Shown here piece after piece: positions 1-8,279 of a stretch of DNA of 64,000 bases. Both the position numbers and the translations under genes were made by a program. The notes below the pieces were generated by a model. That model ran no database searches. It saw only the letters and a list, made by a program, of their open reading frames with translations, and was not told the origin of the DNA. This stretch comes from an uncultured Nesterenkonia sp. (GTDB taxonomy: Bacteria; Actinomycetota; Actinomycetes; Actinomycetales; Micrococcaceae). The stretch spans positions 79,180 through 143,179 of the forward strand of contig CAMIAK010000006.1 in assembly GCA_946222885.1 (NCBI GenBank), read 5' to 3'. How positions within the stretch are numbered: the stretch's first letter is position 1; each line of letters opens with the position of its first letter.

Positions 1-1
1 G

Positions 2-400
2 ATGCCGCAGTCCTTCGAGGACGCGGTCTCCACCTGGTTCGGCTTCGTCTCCGGCACCCTGACCCCGGCGCTGCTGGTGGGCATCTCCATCACCTTCTTC
101 GAGTTCGACGAGCTCGGCGCGCTGCTCTCCGACTGGCGCTACCCCGTCCTGGTGGTCCTGGCCGTGGTCACCGCGATCACCGTGTCCGGCGCGCTGGGCT
201 GGCTGGTGAAGATGTACTACGCCGAGACGTCCGTGGCGATCGGCATGGGTATGACCGATATGGGTGGTACGGGAGACGTGGCCGTGGTCTCCGCGGCGAA
301 CAGGCTGGAGCTCATGCCGTTCCTGCAGGTGGCCTCGAGGATCGGCGGCGCGCTGGTGCTGCTGATCGTGAGTCTGTTGATCCCGGTGCTGGGTGGGTGA
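2..400 (+). CDS. 2-hydroxycarboxylate transporter, C-terminal part
   Basis: C-terminal 132 residues of a membrane protein cut by the window edge; the first in-frame ATG at base 2 is probably internal. The stretch GMTDMGGTGDVAVVSAANR followed by LELMPFLQVASRIGGAL matches what I know of the second signature loop (GGXG type) and last helix of the 2-hydroxycarboxylate transporter family (CitS/CitP/MaeN: citrate or malate with sodium or proton). At least three hydrophobic helices are visible. Substrate cannot be told from this fragment. The stop is followed by about 160 bases without a gene before the next start. Confidence 0.8.
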   Translation: MPQSFEDAVSTWFGFVSGTLTPALLVGISITFFEFDELGALLSDWRYPVLVVLAVVTAITVSGALGWLVKMYYAETSVAIGMGMTDMGGTGDVAVVSAANRLELMPFLQVASRIGGALVLLIVSLLIPVLGG

Positions 401-560
401 CCAGGTCGGGGCGGTGAGCGTTGTTACCCCGGCTGGCCGAGTGTTTAACCGATTGTGCGAACGCGAGATTCAAGGTGCCGTAACTTAACGCACGCTGTGG
501 ATAAGCTATGAATATGCTGAGAGGTGCACACGCAGTGCTCGCATCTTGAGGAGATTATTC

Positions 561-1616
561 ATGGCACAACCATATTCACCGGACGCTGCCCCTCCGCAGT
601 CGGTTGCCGCGGGGTCGCAGAAGTCTTTTCTCGCGACTTGGCTGCTCTCGCTGTTTCTTGGATTCTTGGCGGCAGACCGTTTCTACCTCGGTAAAATTGG
701 TACCGGCATCCTAAAAATTGTCACTTTGGCAGGTTTCGGGATTTGGTATCTCATTGACCTGATTCTGATTCTTGCAGGTGTCGTGAGGGATAAACAGGGA
801 CGGCCGCTGCAGGGCAGTCGCACTCAGCGCCTTGTGGCATGGGCAGTTACTGCTGGGTGGGTCATTCTTGGAATGATCATTGGAGGCACGACAGCTGCTA
901 CTGGCGGGGATTCAGAAGATGAAGCTCCGAGCGCCTCTGAAGAAACAGAGGAGGATGCAGGGTCAGAGGAGAACGCAGAGGAAGACGCAGAGCAAGAGGG
1001 CGACGTAAGCCCTGAATCGCCAGAAGAAGAGACTCCTGCTGAGGAGGAGCCTGCCCCCGAGGAGGACGACCTCTGGTTCGACGACGAATATGGGTCTTTT
1101 GAGCCGGTGCAGGAAGCTGGTGCCGGCGATTCTGTTCTCTCGTTGCCTGATGCTGCAGGGGGTATCGTCATTGCCGAGCATGAGGGTGCTAGCAACTTTG
1201 CGTTGAACGTTCTGGACGAGACCAATCAATCCACAGGCGATCTTCTGGTTAATACGATCGGCAGCTACTCCGGTGCCACCGCCTGGGGCCTTTCGTCCTT
1301 CGGAGACGGGGTGACGTTGGAAATCACCGCTGATGGGGCATGGAATATCGAGATCATTCCTTTCTCTGAGGCTGATGCGGTTCCTGATTCGGGCAGTGGC
1401 GATGGTGTCTACCTGTACGAAGGGGACTCCGCTGTTCTCGAAGCTACGCATGACGGGCAGTCGAACTTCATCGTGAGGGAAGGCACCGATGCTCTTTTCT
1501 CAAGTGGACTGCTCATCAACGAGATTGGGTCTTACAACGGATCGGTGCCTATGCAGGCTGGCCCTTCTGTTCTTGCCGTTGAAGCTGACGGGAACTGGAC
1601 TCTTTCCATCGAGTGA
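561..1616 (+). CDS. TM2-domain protein with acidic linker and duplicated C-terminal repeat
   Basis: About 351 residues. Residues 20-75 form a TM2 domain: two hydrophobic helices joined by a short turn with the FLGFLAADRFYLGK motif. A further hydrophobic segment lies near residue 95, then about 75 residues dominated by Glu and Ala, then two copies of a beta-rich repeat (each with a SNF start, an L(L/I)N(T/E)IGSY(S/N)G core and a final ADG(A/N)W(N/T) stretch), presumably outside the cell. The ATG at 561 has GAGGAGA in front of it; an earlier in-frame TTG at 546 is unlikely. Base composition is clearly less GC-rich than its neighbours, which suggests transfer. Function unknown; TM2 proteins are a broad family without one established role. 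Confidence 0.75.
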   Translation: MAQPYSPDAAPPQSVAAGSQKSFLATWLLSLFLGFLAADRFYLGKIGTGILKIVTLAGFGIWYLIDLILILAGVVRDKQGRPLQGSRTQRLVAWAVTAGWVILGMIIGGTTAATGGDSEDEAPSASEETEEDAGSEENAEEDAEQEGDVSPESPEEETPAEEEPAPEEDDLWFDDEYGSFEPVQEAGAGDSVLSLPDAAGGIVIAEHEGASNFALNVLDETNQSTGDLLVNTIGSYSGATAWGLSSFGDGVTLEITADGAWNIEIIPFSEADAVPDSGSGDGVYLYEGDSAVLEATHDGQSNFIVREGTDALFSSGLLINEIGSYNGSVPMQAGPSVLAVEADGNWTLSIE

Positions 1617-1624
1617 TCAAGTCG

Positions 1625-1663
1625 CCCCTCTGTTCTCTAGGTGATTGATGGAGAGCAGAGGGG
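1625..1663 (+). terminator. Hairpin after the TM2 gene
   Basis: CCCCTCTG then CTCT pairs with AGAG then CAGAGGGG, with a two-base bulge and a 13-base loop, starting nine bases after the TM2 stop codon. There is no clear T run. It separates the TM2 gene from ftsH. Confidence 0.6.
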
Positions 1664-1821
1664 TGCTCGTCAGTTCGCTTCCTATGCCGGGACCGAGGTG
1701 ATCCCTGCCGCCTGACCCGTCCCGCTCCGCCTGCCGCGAACTTTACGCCTGGTCACGCATCCGTGTCAGCGGCGTCCAGTACCGTATGAGTCTGAGTATC
1801 CATACGCCCTGACGGAGCTGC

Positions 1822-3771
1822 ATGAACTTCAAGAAGATCTTCACCGGTCCGGTCTTCTGGATCGTCCTGGCACTGGCCGCGCTGATGCTTGCCCTGCCGC
1901 TGCTGTTCAACACGGGCGGCGGCCAGCGGGTCGACACCAACGTCGGCATGGAGCTGATCGAGGATGGCCAGGTCACCGAGGCCCAGATCGACGACGGCGA
2001 CCACCGCGTGGAGCTGCAGCTCGAGGAGGCCTACGAGCAGGACGGCGAGGACCTCGGCGACCTCGTCTACTTCCACTTCTCCCAGGCCCGCGCGGAGACG
2101 GTCGCCCAGACCATCGCCGACGGCGACCTGGAGGGCTACACGGACGAGCCGGAGCAGTCGAACTGGTTCCTCTCCATGCTCGGGTTCATGATCCCGTTCC
2201 TGCTCATCGCGCTGCTGTTCATCTGGCTGCTCACCCGCATGTCTGCCGGCGGCGGCCGGATGATGCAGTTCGGCAAGTCCAAGGCCAAGATGTTCGACAA
2301 GGACATGCCGCAGGTGACCTTCGCCGACGTCGCCGGGGCCGAGGAGGCCGTGGAGGAGCTCCACGAGATCAAGGAGTTCCTCTCCGAGGCGGAGAAGTTC
2401 CAGCGGCTGGGCGCCAAGATCCCCAAGGGCGTGCTGCTCTACGGCCCACCCGGCACCGGCAAGACCCTGCTGGCCAAGGCGGTCGCCGGTGAGGCCGGCG
2501 GTGCCTTCTACTCCATCTCCGGCTCGGACTTCGTGGAGATGTTCGTCGGCGTCGGCGCCTCCCGCGTCCGCGACCTGTTCAAGCAGGCCAAGGAGAACGC
2601 CCCCGCCATCATCTTCGTGGACGAGATCGACGCCGTCGGCCGCCAGCGCGGTGCCGGCGTCGGCGGCGGCAACGACGAGCGCGAGCAGACCCTGAACCAG
2701 CTGCTGGTCGAGATGGACGGCTTCGACGCCAACACCAACATCATCGTCATCGCCGCCACCAACCGGCCCGACGTCCTGGACCCCGCCCTGCTGCGCCCCG
2801 GACGCTTCGACCGGCAGATCCCCGTGGAGGCCCCCGACTACGCCGGGCGCAAAGCCATCCTGGAGGTCCACTCCAAGGGCAAGCCGCTCGTGGAGGGCCT
2901 GGACCTGGCCGCCGTCGCCCGCAAGACCCCCGGTTACACCGGCGCCGACCTGGCCAACGTGCTCAACGAGGCCGCGCTGCTGACCGCCCGCTCCAACGCC
3001 GACCTCATCGACGACCGCGCCATTGACGAGGCCATCGACCGCGTCATGGCCGGCCCGCAGAAGCGCACCCGGCTGATGAAGGAGCACGAGCGGCGCGTCA
3101 CCGCCTACCACGAGGGCGGCCACGCGCTGGTCGCCGCGGCGCTGAACTACTCCGCCCCGGTCACCAAGATCACCATCCTCCCCCGCGGCCGAGCCCTGGG
3201 CTACACGATGGTCATCCCCGAGGACGACAAGTACTCCACCACCCGCAACGAGCTGCTGGACCAGATCGCCTATGCCATGGGCGGCCGGGTGGCCGAGGAG
3301 ATCGTCTTCCACGACCCCTCCACCGGGGCGGCCAACGACATCCAGAAGGCCACCGACACGGCCCGGAAGATGGTCACCGAATACGGCATGTCCGCCAAGG
3401 TCGGCTCCGTGAAGCTCGGCTCCGGGGACACCAGCCCCTTCCTGGGCAAGGAGATGGCCTCCGGCAAGGAATACTCCGAGGACCTGGCCGCCGTCGTGGA
3501 CTCCGAGGTGCGCGCCATCATCGAAGAGGCCCACGATGAGGCCTACTGGGCCCTCCACGAGAACCGCCACATCCTGGACCGACTGGCCGAGGAGCTCCTC
3601 CGCGTGGAGACCCTCAACGCCCACGAGGTCGCCGAGATCTTCAAGGACGTGAAGAAGCGCCCGGTCCGCCAGGTGTGGGAGTCCTCCCCCGGCCGCCCCA
3701 TCACCATCACCTCCGAAGTGGTGCCCGAGGACGAGCGGGATGAGGACGAACAGGACAGGACCGATGGCTGA
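1822..3771 (+). CDS. ftsH: ATP-dependent zinc metalloprotease FtsH
   Basis: Membrane-anchored AAA+ protease, 649 residues, the usual length. A first helix at residues 9-30 and a second at about 118-140 bracket an extracytoplasmic domain. The AAA module has Walker A GPPGTGKT (about residue 210), Walker B IIFVDEIDAVG and the second region of homology NRPDVLDPALLRPGRFDRQ. The zinc site is HEGGH near residue 432. The C-terminal tail is very acidic. The ATG at 1822 follows GGAG with correct spacing. The stop overlaps the folE start by eight bases, so the two are probably cotranscribed. The family degrades membrane and short-lived regulatory proteins. Confidence 0.97.
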   Translation: MNFKKIFTGPVFWIVLALAALMLALPLLFNTGGGQRVDTNVGMELIEDGQVTEAQIDDGDHRVELQLEEAYEQDGEDLGDLVYFHFSQARAETVAQTIADGDLEGYTDEPEQSNWFLSMLGFMIPFLLIALLFIWLLTRMSAGGGRMMQFGKSKAKMFDKDMPQVTFADVAGAEEAVEELHEIKEFLSEAEKFQRLGAKIPKGVLLYGPPGTGKTLLAKAVAGEAGGAFYSISGSDFVEMFVGVGASRVRDLFKQAKENAPAIIFVDEIDAVGRQRGAGVGGGNDEREQTLNQLLVEMDGFDANTNIIVIAATNRPDVLDPALLRPGRFDRQIPVEAPDYAGRKAILEVHSKGKPLVEGLDLAAVARKTPGYTGADLANVLNEAALLTARSNADLIDDRAIDEAIDRVMAGPQKRTRLMKEHERRVTAYHEGGHALVAAALNYSAPVTKITILPRGRALGYTMVIPEDDKYSTTRNELLDQIAYAMGGRVAEEIVFHDPSTGAANDIQKATDTARKMVTEYGMSAKVGSVKLGSGDTSPFLGKEMASGKEYSEDLAAVVDSEVRAIIEEAHDEAYWALHENRHILDRLAEELLRVETLNAHEVAEIFKDVKKRPVRQVWESSPGRPITITSEVVPEDERDEDEQDRTDG

Positions 3772-4345
3772 GACCGTGGACGGCGTCGACCTGCCCCGCA
3801 TCGAAGCCGCCGTGCGGGAGATCCTGCTCGCCGTGGGGGAGGACCCCGAGCGCGACGGCCTCAAGGAGACCCCTGCACGGGTCGCCCGCGCCTATGAGGA
3901 AGCGTTCAGGGGACTCCGCGAGGATCCCGCCGAGCTGCTGGGGACCACCTTCGACATCGGGCACGAAGAGCTCGTCCTGGTGCGCGACGTCCCCTTCTAC
4001 TCCATGTGCGAGCACCACCTGGTGCCCTTCTACGGCAACGCCCACATCGGCTACATCCCCTCCCCGGAGGGCAAGGTCACCGGGCTCTCCAAGCTCGCCC
4101 GGCTGGTGGACATCTTCGCCAAGCGCCCCCAGGTCCAGGAGCAGCTCACCACCCAGGTGGTCGACGCGCTCATGACCCACCTGGAGCCGCAGGGAGCGAT
4201 CGTCGTCGTCGAGGCCGAACACCTGTGCATGTCCATGCGCGGGGTCTCCAAGCCGGGTGCGAAGACCATCACCTCCGCCGTCCGGGGCCAGCTGCGCAAC
4301 GCCGCCACCCGCTCCGAAGCCATGAGCCTCATCCAGCACCGCTGA
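3764..4345 (+). CDS. folE: GTP cyclohydrolase I
   Basis: First step of tetrahydrofolate synthesis, GTP to 7,8-dihydroneopterin triphosphate. 193 residues from the ATG at 3764, which overlaps the end of ftsH; an in-frame ATG at 3740 lies inside ftsH and would add a non-conserved tail. The zinc and active-site region SMCEHHLVPFYGNAHIGYIP is intact, as is the C-terminal EAEHLCMSMRGVSKPGAKT block with its second zinc cysteine. It is followed at nine bases by folP, so folE-folP form part of one operon. Confidence 0.97.
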   Translation: MAETVDGVDLPRIEAAVREILLAVGEDPERDGLKETPARVARAYEEAFRGLREDPAELLGTTFDIGHEELVLVRDVPFYSMCEHHLVPFYGNAHIGYIPSPEGKVTGLSKLARLVDIFAKRPQVQEQLTTQVVDALMTHLEPQGAIVVVEAEHLCMSMRGVSKPGAKTITSAVRGQLRNAATRSEAMSLIQHR

Positions 4346-4353
4346 GGAGACCC

Positions 4354-5361
4354 ATGCAGCACAGCCCCCAGCAGCACCGCACCTGCATCATGGGGATCCT
4401 CAACGTCACCCCCGACTCCTTCTCCGACGGCGGTCGGTTCACCGAGGCCCTCTCCGCGGAGGAAGCCGCAGAACGGAGGGCCACAGCCTTCCCGCACGCC
4501 CACCCGGCCCAAGACCTCCACGCCGTCGACGTCGCCGACGCCGCCCGGGAGGCGCTGCGCATGACCGCCGAGGGTGCAGACATCATCGACGTCGGCGGCG
4601 AGTCCACCCGCCCCGGTGCGGAGCCCGTCCGACCCGGGGAAGAGCAGAGGCGGGTCGTGCCCGTGGTCGAGGAGCTCATGCTGCGCCGCGGATTGGCGGT
4701 CTCCCTGGACACCCGGCACGCCCAGACCGCCCAGGTGGTCCTGGACATGCTGGGCCAGCGCGCCCCGGACCTCCTCATCAACGACGTCTCCGGGCTGCTG
4801 ACCGACCCCGCCATGCCGGACGTCATCGCCCGGGCGGGCTGCGACGTCGTGATCATGCACAACCGCGGCGACTCCCGGACCATGCAGTCCAAGACCCACT
4901 ACGACGACGTCGTCGAAGACGTCATCAGTGAGCTGCTGCAGATCCGCCGGTGGTACCTGGACGCCGGCGTCCCCGCGGAGAAGATCATTCTGGACCCGGG
5001 GATCGGCTTCGCCAAGACCCACGGGCAGAACTGGGAGCTCATCCGGAGCCTCCGCCGCTTCACCGCCCTGGAGCACCGGGGGACCCCGCACCGGGTGCTC
5101 TTCGGAGCCTCCCGGAAAGGCTTCCTCGGCACCCTGCTGGCTGAACAGAACCTGCCGGCAGGCGCTGCGGGGCCGGCGGGAGAGGAAGGCGCCGGCTCAC
5201 CCCGCCCCGCCGACCAGCGGGACACGGCCACTGCGGCGCTCTCCGCCCACGCCGCCCAGCAGGGCGTCTGGGCGGTGAGGGTGCACGCTGTGCGGCCCAA
5301 CGCGGACGCCGCCGCTGTCGGGGACCGGATTCGAGCGGGTTTTTCGCCCTTTTCGCCCTGA
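4354..5361 (+). CDS. folP: Dihydropteroate synthase
   Basis: Condenses hydroxymethyl-dihydropterin pyrophosphate with p-aminobenzoate; target of sulfonamides. 335 residues, longer than the usual 270-290. Visible motifs: GILNVTPDSFSDGG near the N-terminus, DIIDVGGESTRPGAE, LINDVSG, the DPGIGFAKTHGQN block and LFGASRKGFLG. Extra length comes from an insertion around residues 38-60 and a Gly/Ala/Glu-rich stretch near residue 270. GAGGAGA lies just before the ATG. The last codons run into the 5' arm of the palindrome at 5328-5397, whose centre supplies the stop codon, so the natural C-terminus may have been replaced. Confidence 0.95.
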   Translation: MQHSPQQHRTCIMGILNVTPDSFSDGGRFTEALSAEEAAERRATAFPHAHPAQDLHAVDVADAAREALRMTAEGADIIDVGGESTRPGAEPVRPGEEQRRVVPVVEELMLRRGLAVSLDTRHAQTAQVVLDMLGQRAPDLLINDVSGLLTDPAMPDVIARAGCDVVIMHNRGDSRTMQSKTHYDDVVEDVISELLQIRRWYLDAGVPAEKIILDPGIGFAKTHGQNWELIRSLRRFTALEHRGTPHRVLFGASRKGFLGTLLAEQNLPAGAAGPAGEEGAGSPRPADQRDTATAALSAHAAQQGVWAVRVHAVRPNADAAAVGDRIRAGFSPFSP

Positions 5362-5397
5362 AAACACGCTCACAAGGGCCGAAACCCCGCTCGAATC
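5328..5397. repeat. 70-bp palindrome, family A copy 1
   Basis: Outer arms GATTCGAGCGGG and its complement CCCGCTCGAATC are perfect; the arms continue imperfectly through CCCTT/AAGGG to a centre containing CTGAAAA. The copy at 36876-36945 has the same length, ends and centre. It lies between convergent folP and the CDF gene and overlaps the last 11 codons and stop of folP. Confidence 0.85.
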
Positions 5398-5412
5398 GCC
5401 AGGTGTCAGAGG

Positions 5413-6357
5413 TCAGGCGTGGGCGTGGGTCTCCGCGTCGGCGATGCTGCGGGTCTCCAGCTGGAACGTCGAATGCTCCACCGCCACGTCGAAGTGCTCG
5501 GCCACGCAGGACCGCAGATGCGTGAGGATCTCCGGGGCGCAGCCCTCGCGGAAGCAGGAGTCGTCCACCACCACATGAGCTGAGAGCACCGGCAGCCCCG
5601 TCGCCACCGTGGAGGCGTGCAGGTCGTGGACCTCATGGACATGCTCCAGCTCCAGCATGTGCTTCCGCACCTCCTCCAGGTCCAGCCCGCGCGGGGCGAA
5701 CTCCAGCAGGATCCGTGCGGTCTCGCGCAGCAGCAGCAGCGCCCGCGGGATGATCAGCGCGGCGATCGCCAGCCCGGCCACCGCATCGGCCTGCTGCCAG
5801 CCGAACGTCCAGATCACGACGGCGGCCACGATCACACCGAGCGAGCCCAGCGCATCCGCCAGGACCTCCAGGAAGGCGGCCCGCATGTTGAAGTTCGCCC
5901 TCCGCCCGGAGGCCAGCACCGTCAGCGAGGCGATGTTGCCGGCCAGGCCGATGACGCCGAAGATCAGCAGCTCCACATGCGGGATCTCCGGGGGAGCGCT
6001 GAGCCGTCCGATGCCCTCCACCGCGGCGTAGATCCCGATGCCCAGCAGCAGCGCGGCCTGCCCGAACCCGGCCAGGATCTCCACCCGGCGGAAGCCCCAG
6101 GTGCGCTGCGGCGTCGCGTCCCGGAACATCAGGGACGCGGCGATGAACGCCACGATCAGCCCGATGCTGTCGGTCAGCGAATGCACGGCGTCGGTGAGCA
6201 GCGCCAAGGAGCCGGTCATCCAGGCGCCCACTGCCTGGGCCGCCACGATCCCGAGCGTGATCACACAGGCGATGGCCAGTCGGCCTCTGTGCCCCGGGCC
6301 CTCAGCGCCGTCGGCGTGCCCATGCGGATGTCCGTGCGAATGCCCCATACCAGGCAT
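5413..6357 (-). CDS. Cation diffusion facilitator (zinc/cobalt efflux)
   Basis: About 314 residues. A His-rich N-terminus (HSHGHPHGHADG) precedes six predicted membrane helices and a C-terminal cytoplasmic metal-binding domain ending in ETHAHA. The helix-II motif LLTDAVHSLTDS holds the HxxxD metal site, matching zinc-exporting CDF proteins (CzcD/ZitB type). The ATG at 6357 (MPGMGHSHGH) is chosen; 6348 is possible, and a TTG at 6384 would add nine unremarkable residues. It interrupts the folate cluster on the opposite strand. A dyad resembling a Zur box lies just upstream at 6400-6414. Confidence 0.92.
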   Translation of the reverse strand: MPGMGHSHGHPHGHADGAEGPGHRGRLAIACVITLGIVAAQAVGAWMTGSLALLTDAVHSLTDSIGLIVAFIAASLMFRDATPQRTWGFRRVEILAGFGQAALLLGIGIYAAVEGIGRLSAPPEIPHVELLIFGVIGLAGNIASLTVLASGRRANFNMRAAFLEVLADALGSLGVIVAAVVIWTFGWQQADAVAGLAIAALIIPRALLLLRETARILLEFAPRGLDLEEVRKHMLELEHVHEVHDLHASTVATGLPVLSAHVVVDDSCFREGCAPEILTHLRSCVAEHFDVAVEHSTFQLETRSIADAETHAHA

Positions 6358-6399
6358 CGTAAGGCGGTCGGCGCGCAGCTCCAATGGTGCATCCTGGAG

Positions 6400-6414
6400 T
6401 CAGAATCGTTCTCA
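6400..6414 (-). promoter_or_regulatory. Possible Zur-type operator
   Basis: On the minus strand the sequence reads TGAGAACGATTCTGA, an imperfect 15-base dyad close to the actinobacterial Zur box as I recall it (TGAAAATGATTTTCA), matching about 11 of 15 positions. It lies 43 bases before the chosen CDF start. Direct Zur control of a CDF exporter is reported in Streptomyces, which makes the reading plausible. Confidence 0.45.
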
Positions 6415-6471
6415 GGTGAGCCACGTCAAAGACCCTGAACAGGCGGCGCGGAATCTGAGAGAGTTGAGACC

Positions 6472-7680
6472 ATGAGCGACACCATCCGGCTGACAGGGAT
6501 CACCGCAGAGGGCTTCCACGGCGTCCTCGACTTCGAGAAGCGCGACGGCCAGCCCTTCCGCGTGGACGCCGTCCTCACCCTGGATCTCCAACCGGCTGGC
6601 CGCAGCGACCGGCTGCAGGACACCGTCTCCTACGCGAGCATCGCTGAGCTCATCGAGGACTCCATCACCGGCCGGCCCTTCGAGCTCATCGAGGCGCTCG
6701 CCGAGAACATCGCCCAGCGGGTCCTGCTCTTCGACGCCCGGATCGAGGGCGCCGAGATCACCGTCCACAAGCCGCAGGCCCCCCTGGAGCAGCGCTTCGG
6801 CGACGTCGCGGTCACCGTGGAGCGCACCCGCCGCTCGCTGCGCGGCCGCGCCGGCGCGGCCCCCGCCGACTCCGCCGAATACCTGGACGAGTTCGACGTC
6901 GAGGTGCTCAAGGAGCTCGCCGAGAACGCCCGCCGCTCCGAGAACATGCCCCGCCCCGACGGTGACGACGGCCCCGCCGCCGGGCGGCCCGTCCAGCCGG
7001 GACAGCCTGCGCAGACCGGCCCCTATCGCCGCGTCTCCCTGGCCGACCTGGCCACCGTCTATGACGAGGAGGGCGGCGGCCGCGCCGGCCAGGAGACCGT
7101 CTGGGTCCCCGCGGACACCCAGCTGGAGCTGCCGAAGGGCACCCGCGACCCGGAGCTCCCCGCCGACTTCCCGGTCCGCTCCGTGCTCGCCCTGGGCTCC
7201 AACCTTCCCGATGCCGAACACGGCGCCCCCTCCGAGCTGCTGGCCTCCGCCGTGGCCGCGCTGCAGGAGGCCGACGGCGTCGTCGTGGTCGACTCCTCCC
7301 CGCTGGCGCGGACCAAGCCGGTGGGCGGACCGGAGGGCCAGCCCGACTATCTCAACCAGGTGCTCGAGGTGGAGACCACGCTCTCCCCGCACGGCCTGCT
7401 GGACCTGACCCAGCAGATCGAGGACGCCCATCACCGGGTCCGCGGGGCGGAGAACGGCGAGCAGCGCTGGGGCCCGCGCACTCTGGACATCGACATCATC
7501 ACCTACGCCGGGGCCGAGATCAGCTCCGCCCGGCTGACGGTCCCGCACCCGCGGGCCGCCCAGCGGGCCTTCGTGCTGCTGCCCTGGTCCTGGATGGACC
7601 CGGTCGCCCTGCTGGAGGGGGCCCCGGTCCGCGAGCTCGCCCAGCAGGCCGCCGACGCCGGGGACGTGGAGCGGCTGTGA
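6472..7680 (+). CDS. folBK: Fused dihydroneopterin aldolase / HPPK (FolB-FolK)
   Basis: 402 residues carrying two consecutive folate enzymes. Residues 1-122 are dihydroneopterin aldolase (LTGITAEGFHGVLDFEKR start, DTVSYASIAELI, FELIEALAENIA). Residues about 235-390 are hydroxymethyl-dihydropterin pyrophosphokinase (VLALGSNLP, KPVGGPEGQPDYLNQVLEV, RWGPRTLDIDIITY, VPHPRAAQRAFVLLPW). A roughly 110-residue Pro/Gly/Asp-rich linker joins them. A single reading frame covers both, so this is a true fusion. The GTG of the next gene overlaps the stop codon. Confidence 0.95.
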   Translation: MSDTIRLTGITAEGFHGVLDFEKRDGQPFRVDAVLTLDLQPAGRSDRLQDTVSYASIAELIEDSITGRPFELIEALAENIAQRVLLFDARIEGAEITVHKPQAPLEQRFGDVAVTVERTRRSLRGRAGAAPADSAEYLDEFDVEVLKELAENARRSENMPRPDGDDGPAAGRPVQPGQPAQTGPYRRVSLADLATVYDEEGGGRAGQETVWVPADTQLELPKGTRDPELPADFPVRSVLALGSNLPDAEHGAPSELLASAVAALQEADGVVVVDSSPLARTKPVGGPEGQPDYLNQVLEVETTLSPHGLLDLTQQIEDAHHRVRGAENGEQRWGPRTLDIDIITYAGAEISSARLTVPHPRAAQRAFVLLPWSWMDPVALLEGAPVRELAQQAADAGDVERL

Positions 7681-8279
7681 ACCGCCTGCGGCCGGTATGG
7701 CTCCTGATCATCAGCGCCTCGGCCGCGCTGCTGGGCCTGCTCGCCACCGCGCTCATGGTCTCCCGGGGGTTCGGCTCCCCCGGGCTGCCGGCCTCCTCTG
7801 CGATCACCCTGGCCGGCGTCGGGATCGTGGTGCTGGCGCTGGGGATCATCGTCTGGCGGGACCAGCGGCAGATCCAGGAGGCCGCACGCCGGCGGAAGGC
7901 CGCTGAACAGGGCGGCAGTTCCTCGCCGGCGCCCCGAGCCAGCGGCAGTCCGCGCCGGCTCCATCCGCTTCAGGCCGTCCGGGTGGTCGCCGCCGGACAG
8001 GCCTGCGCCTACGCCGGAGCGCTGATCGCCGGATGGCACGCCGGGGTGCTGCTGCACCTGGCTCCCGCCGCAGGGCTGAGCGCCCCGAACGCAGGATCAT
8101 CCCTGGTGATGATCATCGGCGGGCTGATCTGGGTCATCATTGGAGTCGTGGTCGAACAGCTCTGCCGCATCCCGCCTGAGGACGGCGGAGCGGCGGGCCA
8201 CGGAGACGGATACGCATACGACGACGGCGAACCGCCGTCGCACAGACCAGAGGAGGGGTATGCCCGCGGAGCGCCATGA
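7677..8279 (+). CDS. DUF3180 membrane protein
   Basis: 200 residues with four predicted membrane helices (about 5-27, 38-60, 100-120, 140-160) and an acidic C-terminal tail. This is the DUF3180 protein typically found directly after folK in actinobacteria; its role is unknown. The GTG at 7677 overlaps the folBK stop (GTGA), so translation is probably coupled. Confidence 0.85.
   Translation: MNRLRPVWLLIISASAALLGLLATALMVSRGFGSPGLPASSAITLAGVGIVVLALGIIVWRDQRQIQEAARRRKAAEQGGSSSPAPRASGSPRRLHPLQAVRVVAAGQACAYAGALIAGWHAGVLLHLAPAAGLSAPNAGSSLVMIIGGLIWVIIGVVVEQLCRIPPEDGGAAGHGDGYAYDDGEPPSHRPEEGYARGAP

Noticed and set aside
1753..3864. Long minus-strand open frame opposite ftsH
   Set aside because: Antisense to a fully conserved ftsH, with low-complexity Gly/Val/Leu translation.
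4006..4353. Upstream extension of folP in its own frame
   Set aside because: It lies inside folE and is out of frame with it; the conserved DHPS start and a ribosome binding site are at 4354.
5328..5397. tRNA T-arm remnant suggested by GATTCGA in the family A palindromes
   Set aside because: No acceptor, D or anticodon arm is present; the sequence is a plain inverted repeat.
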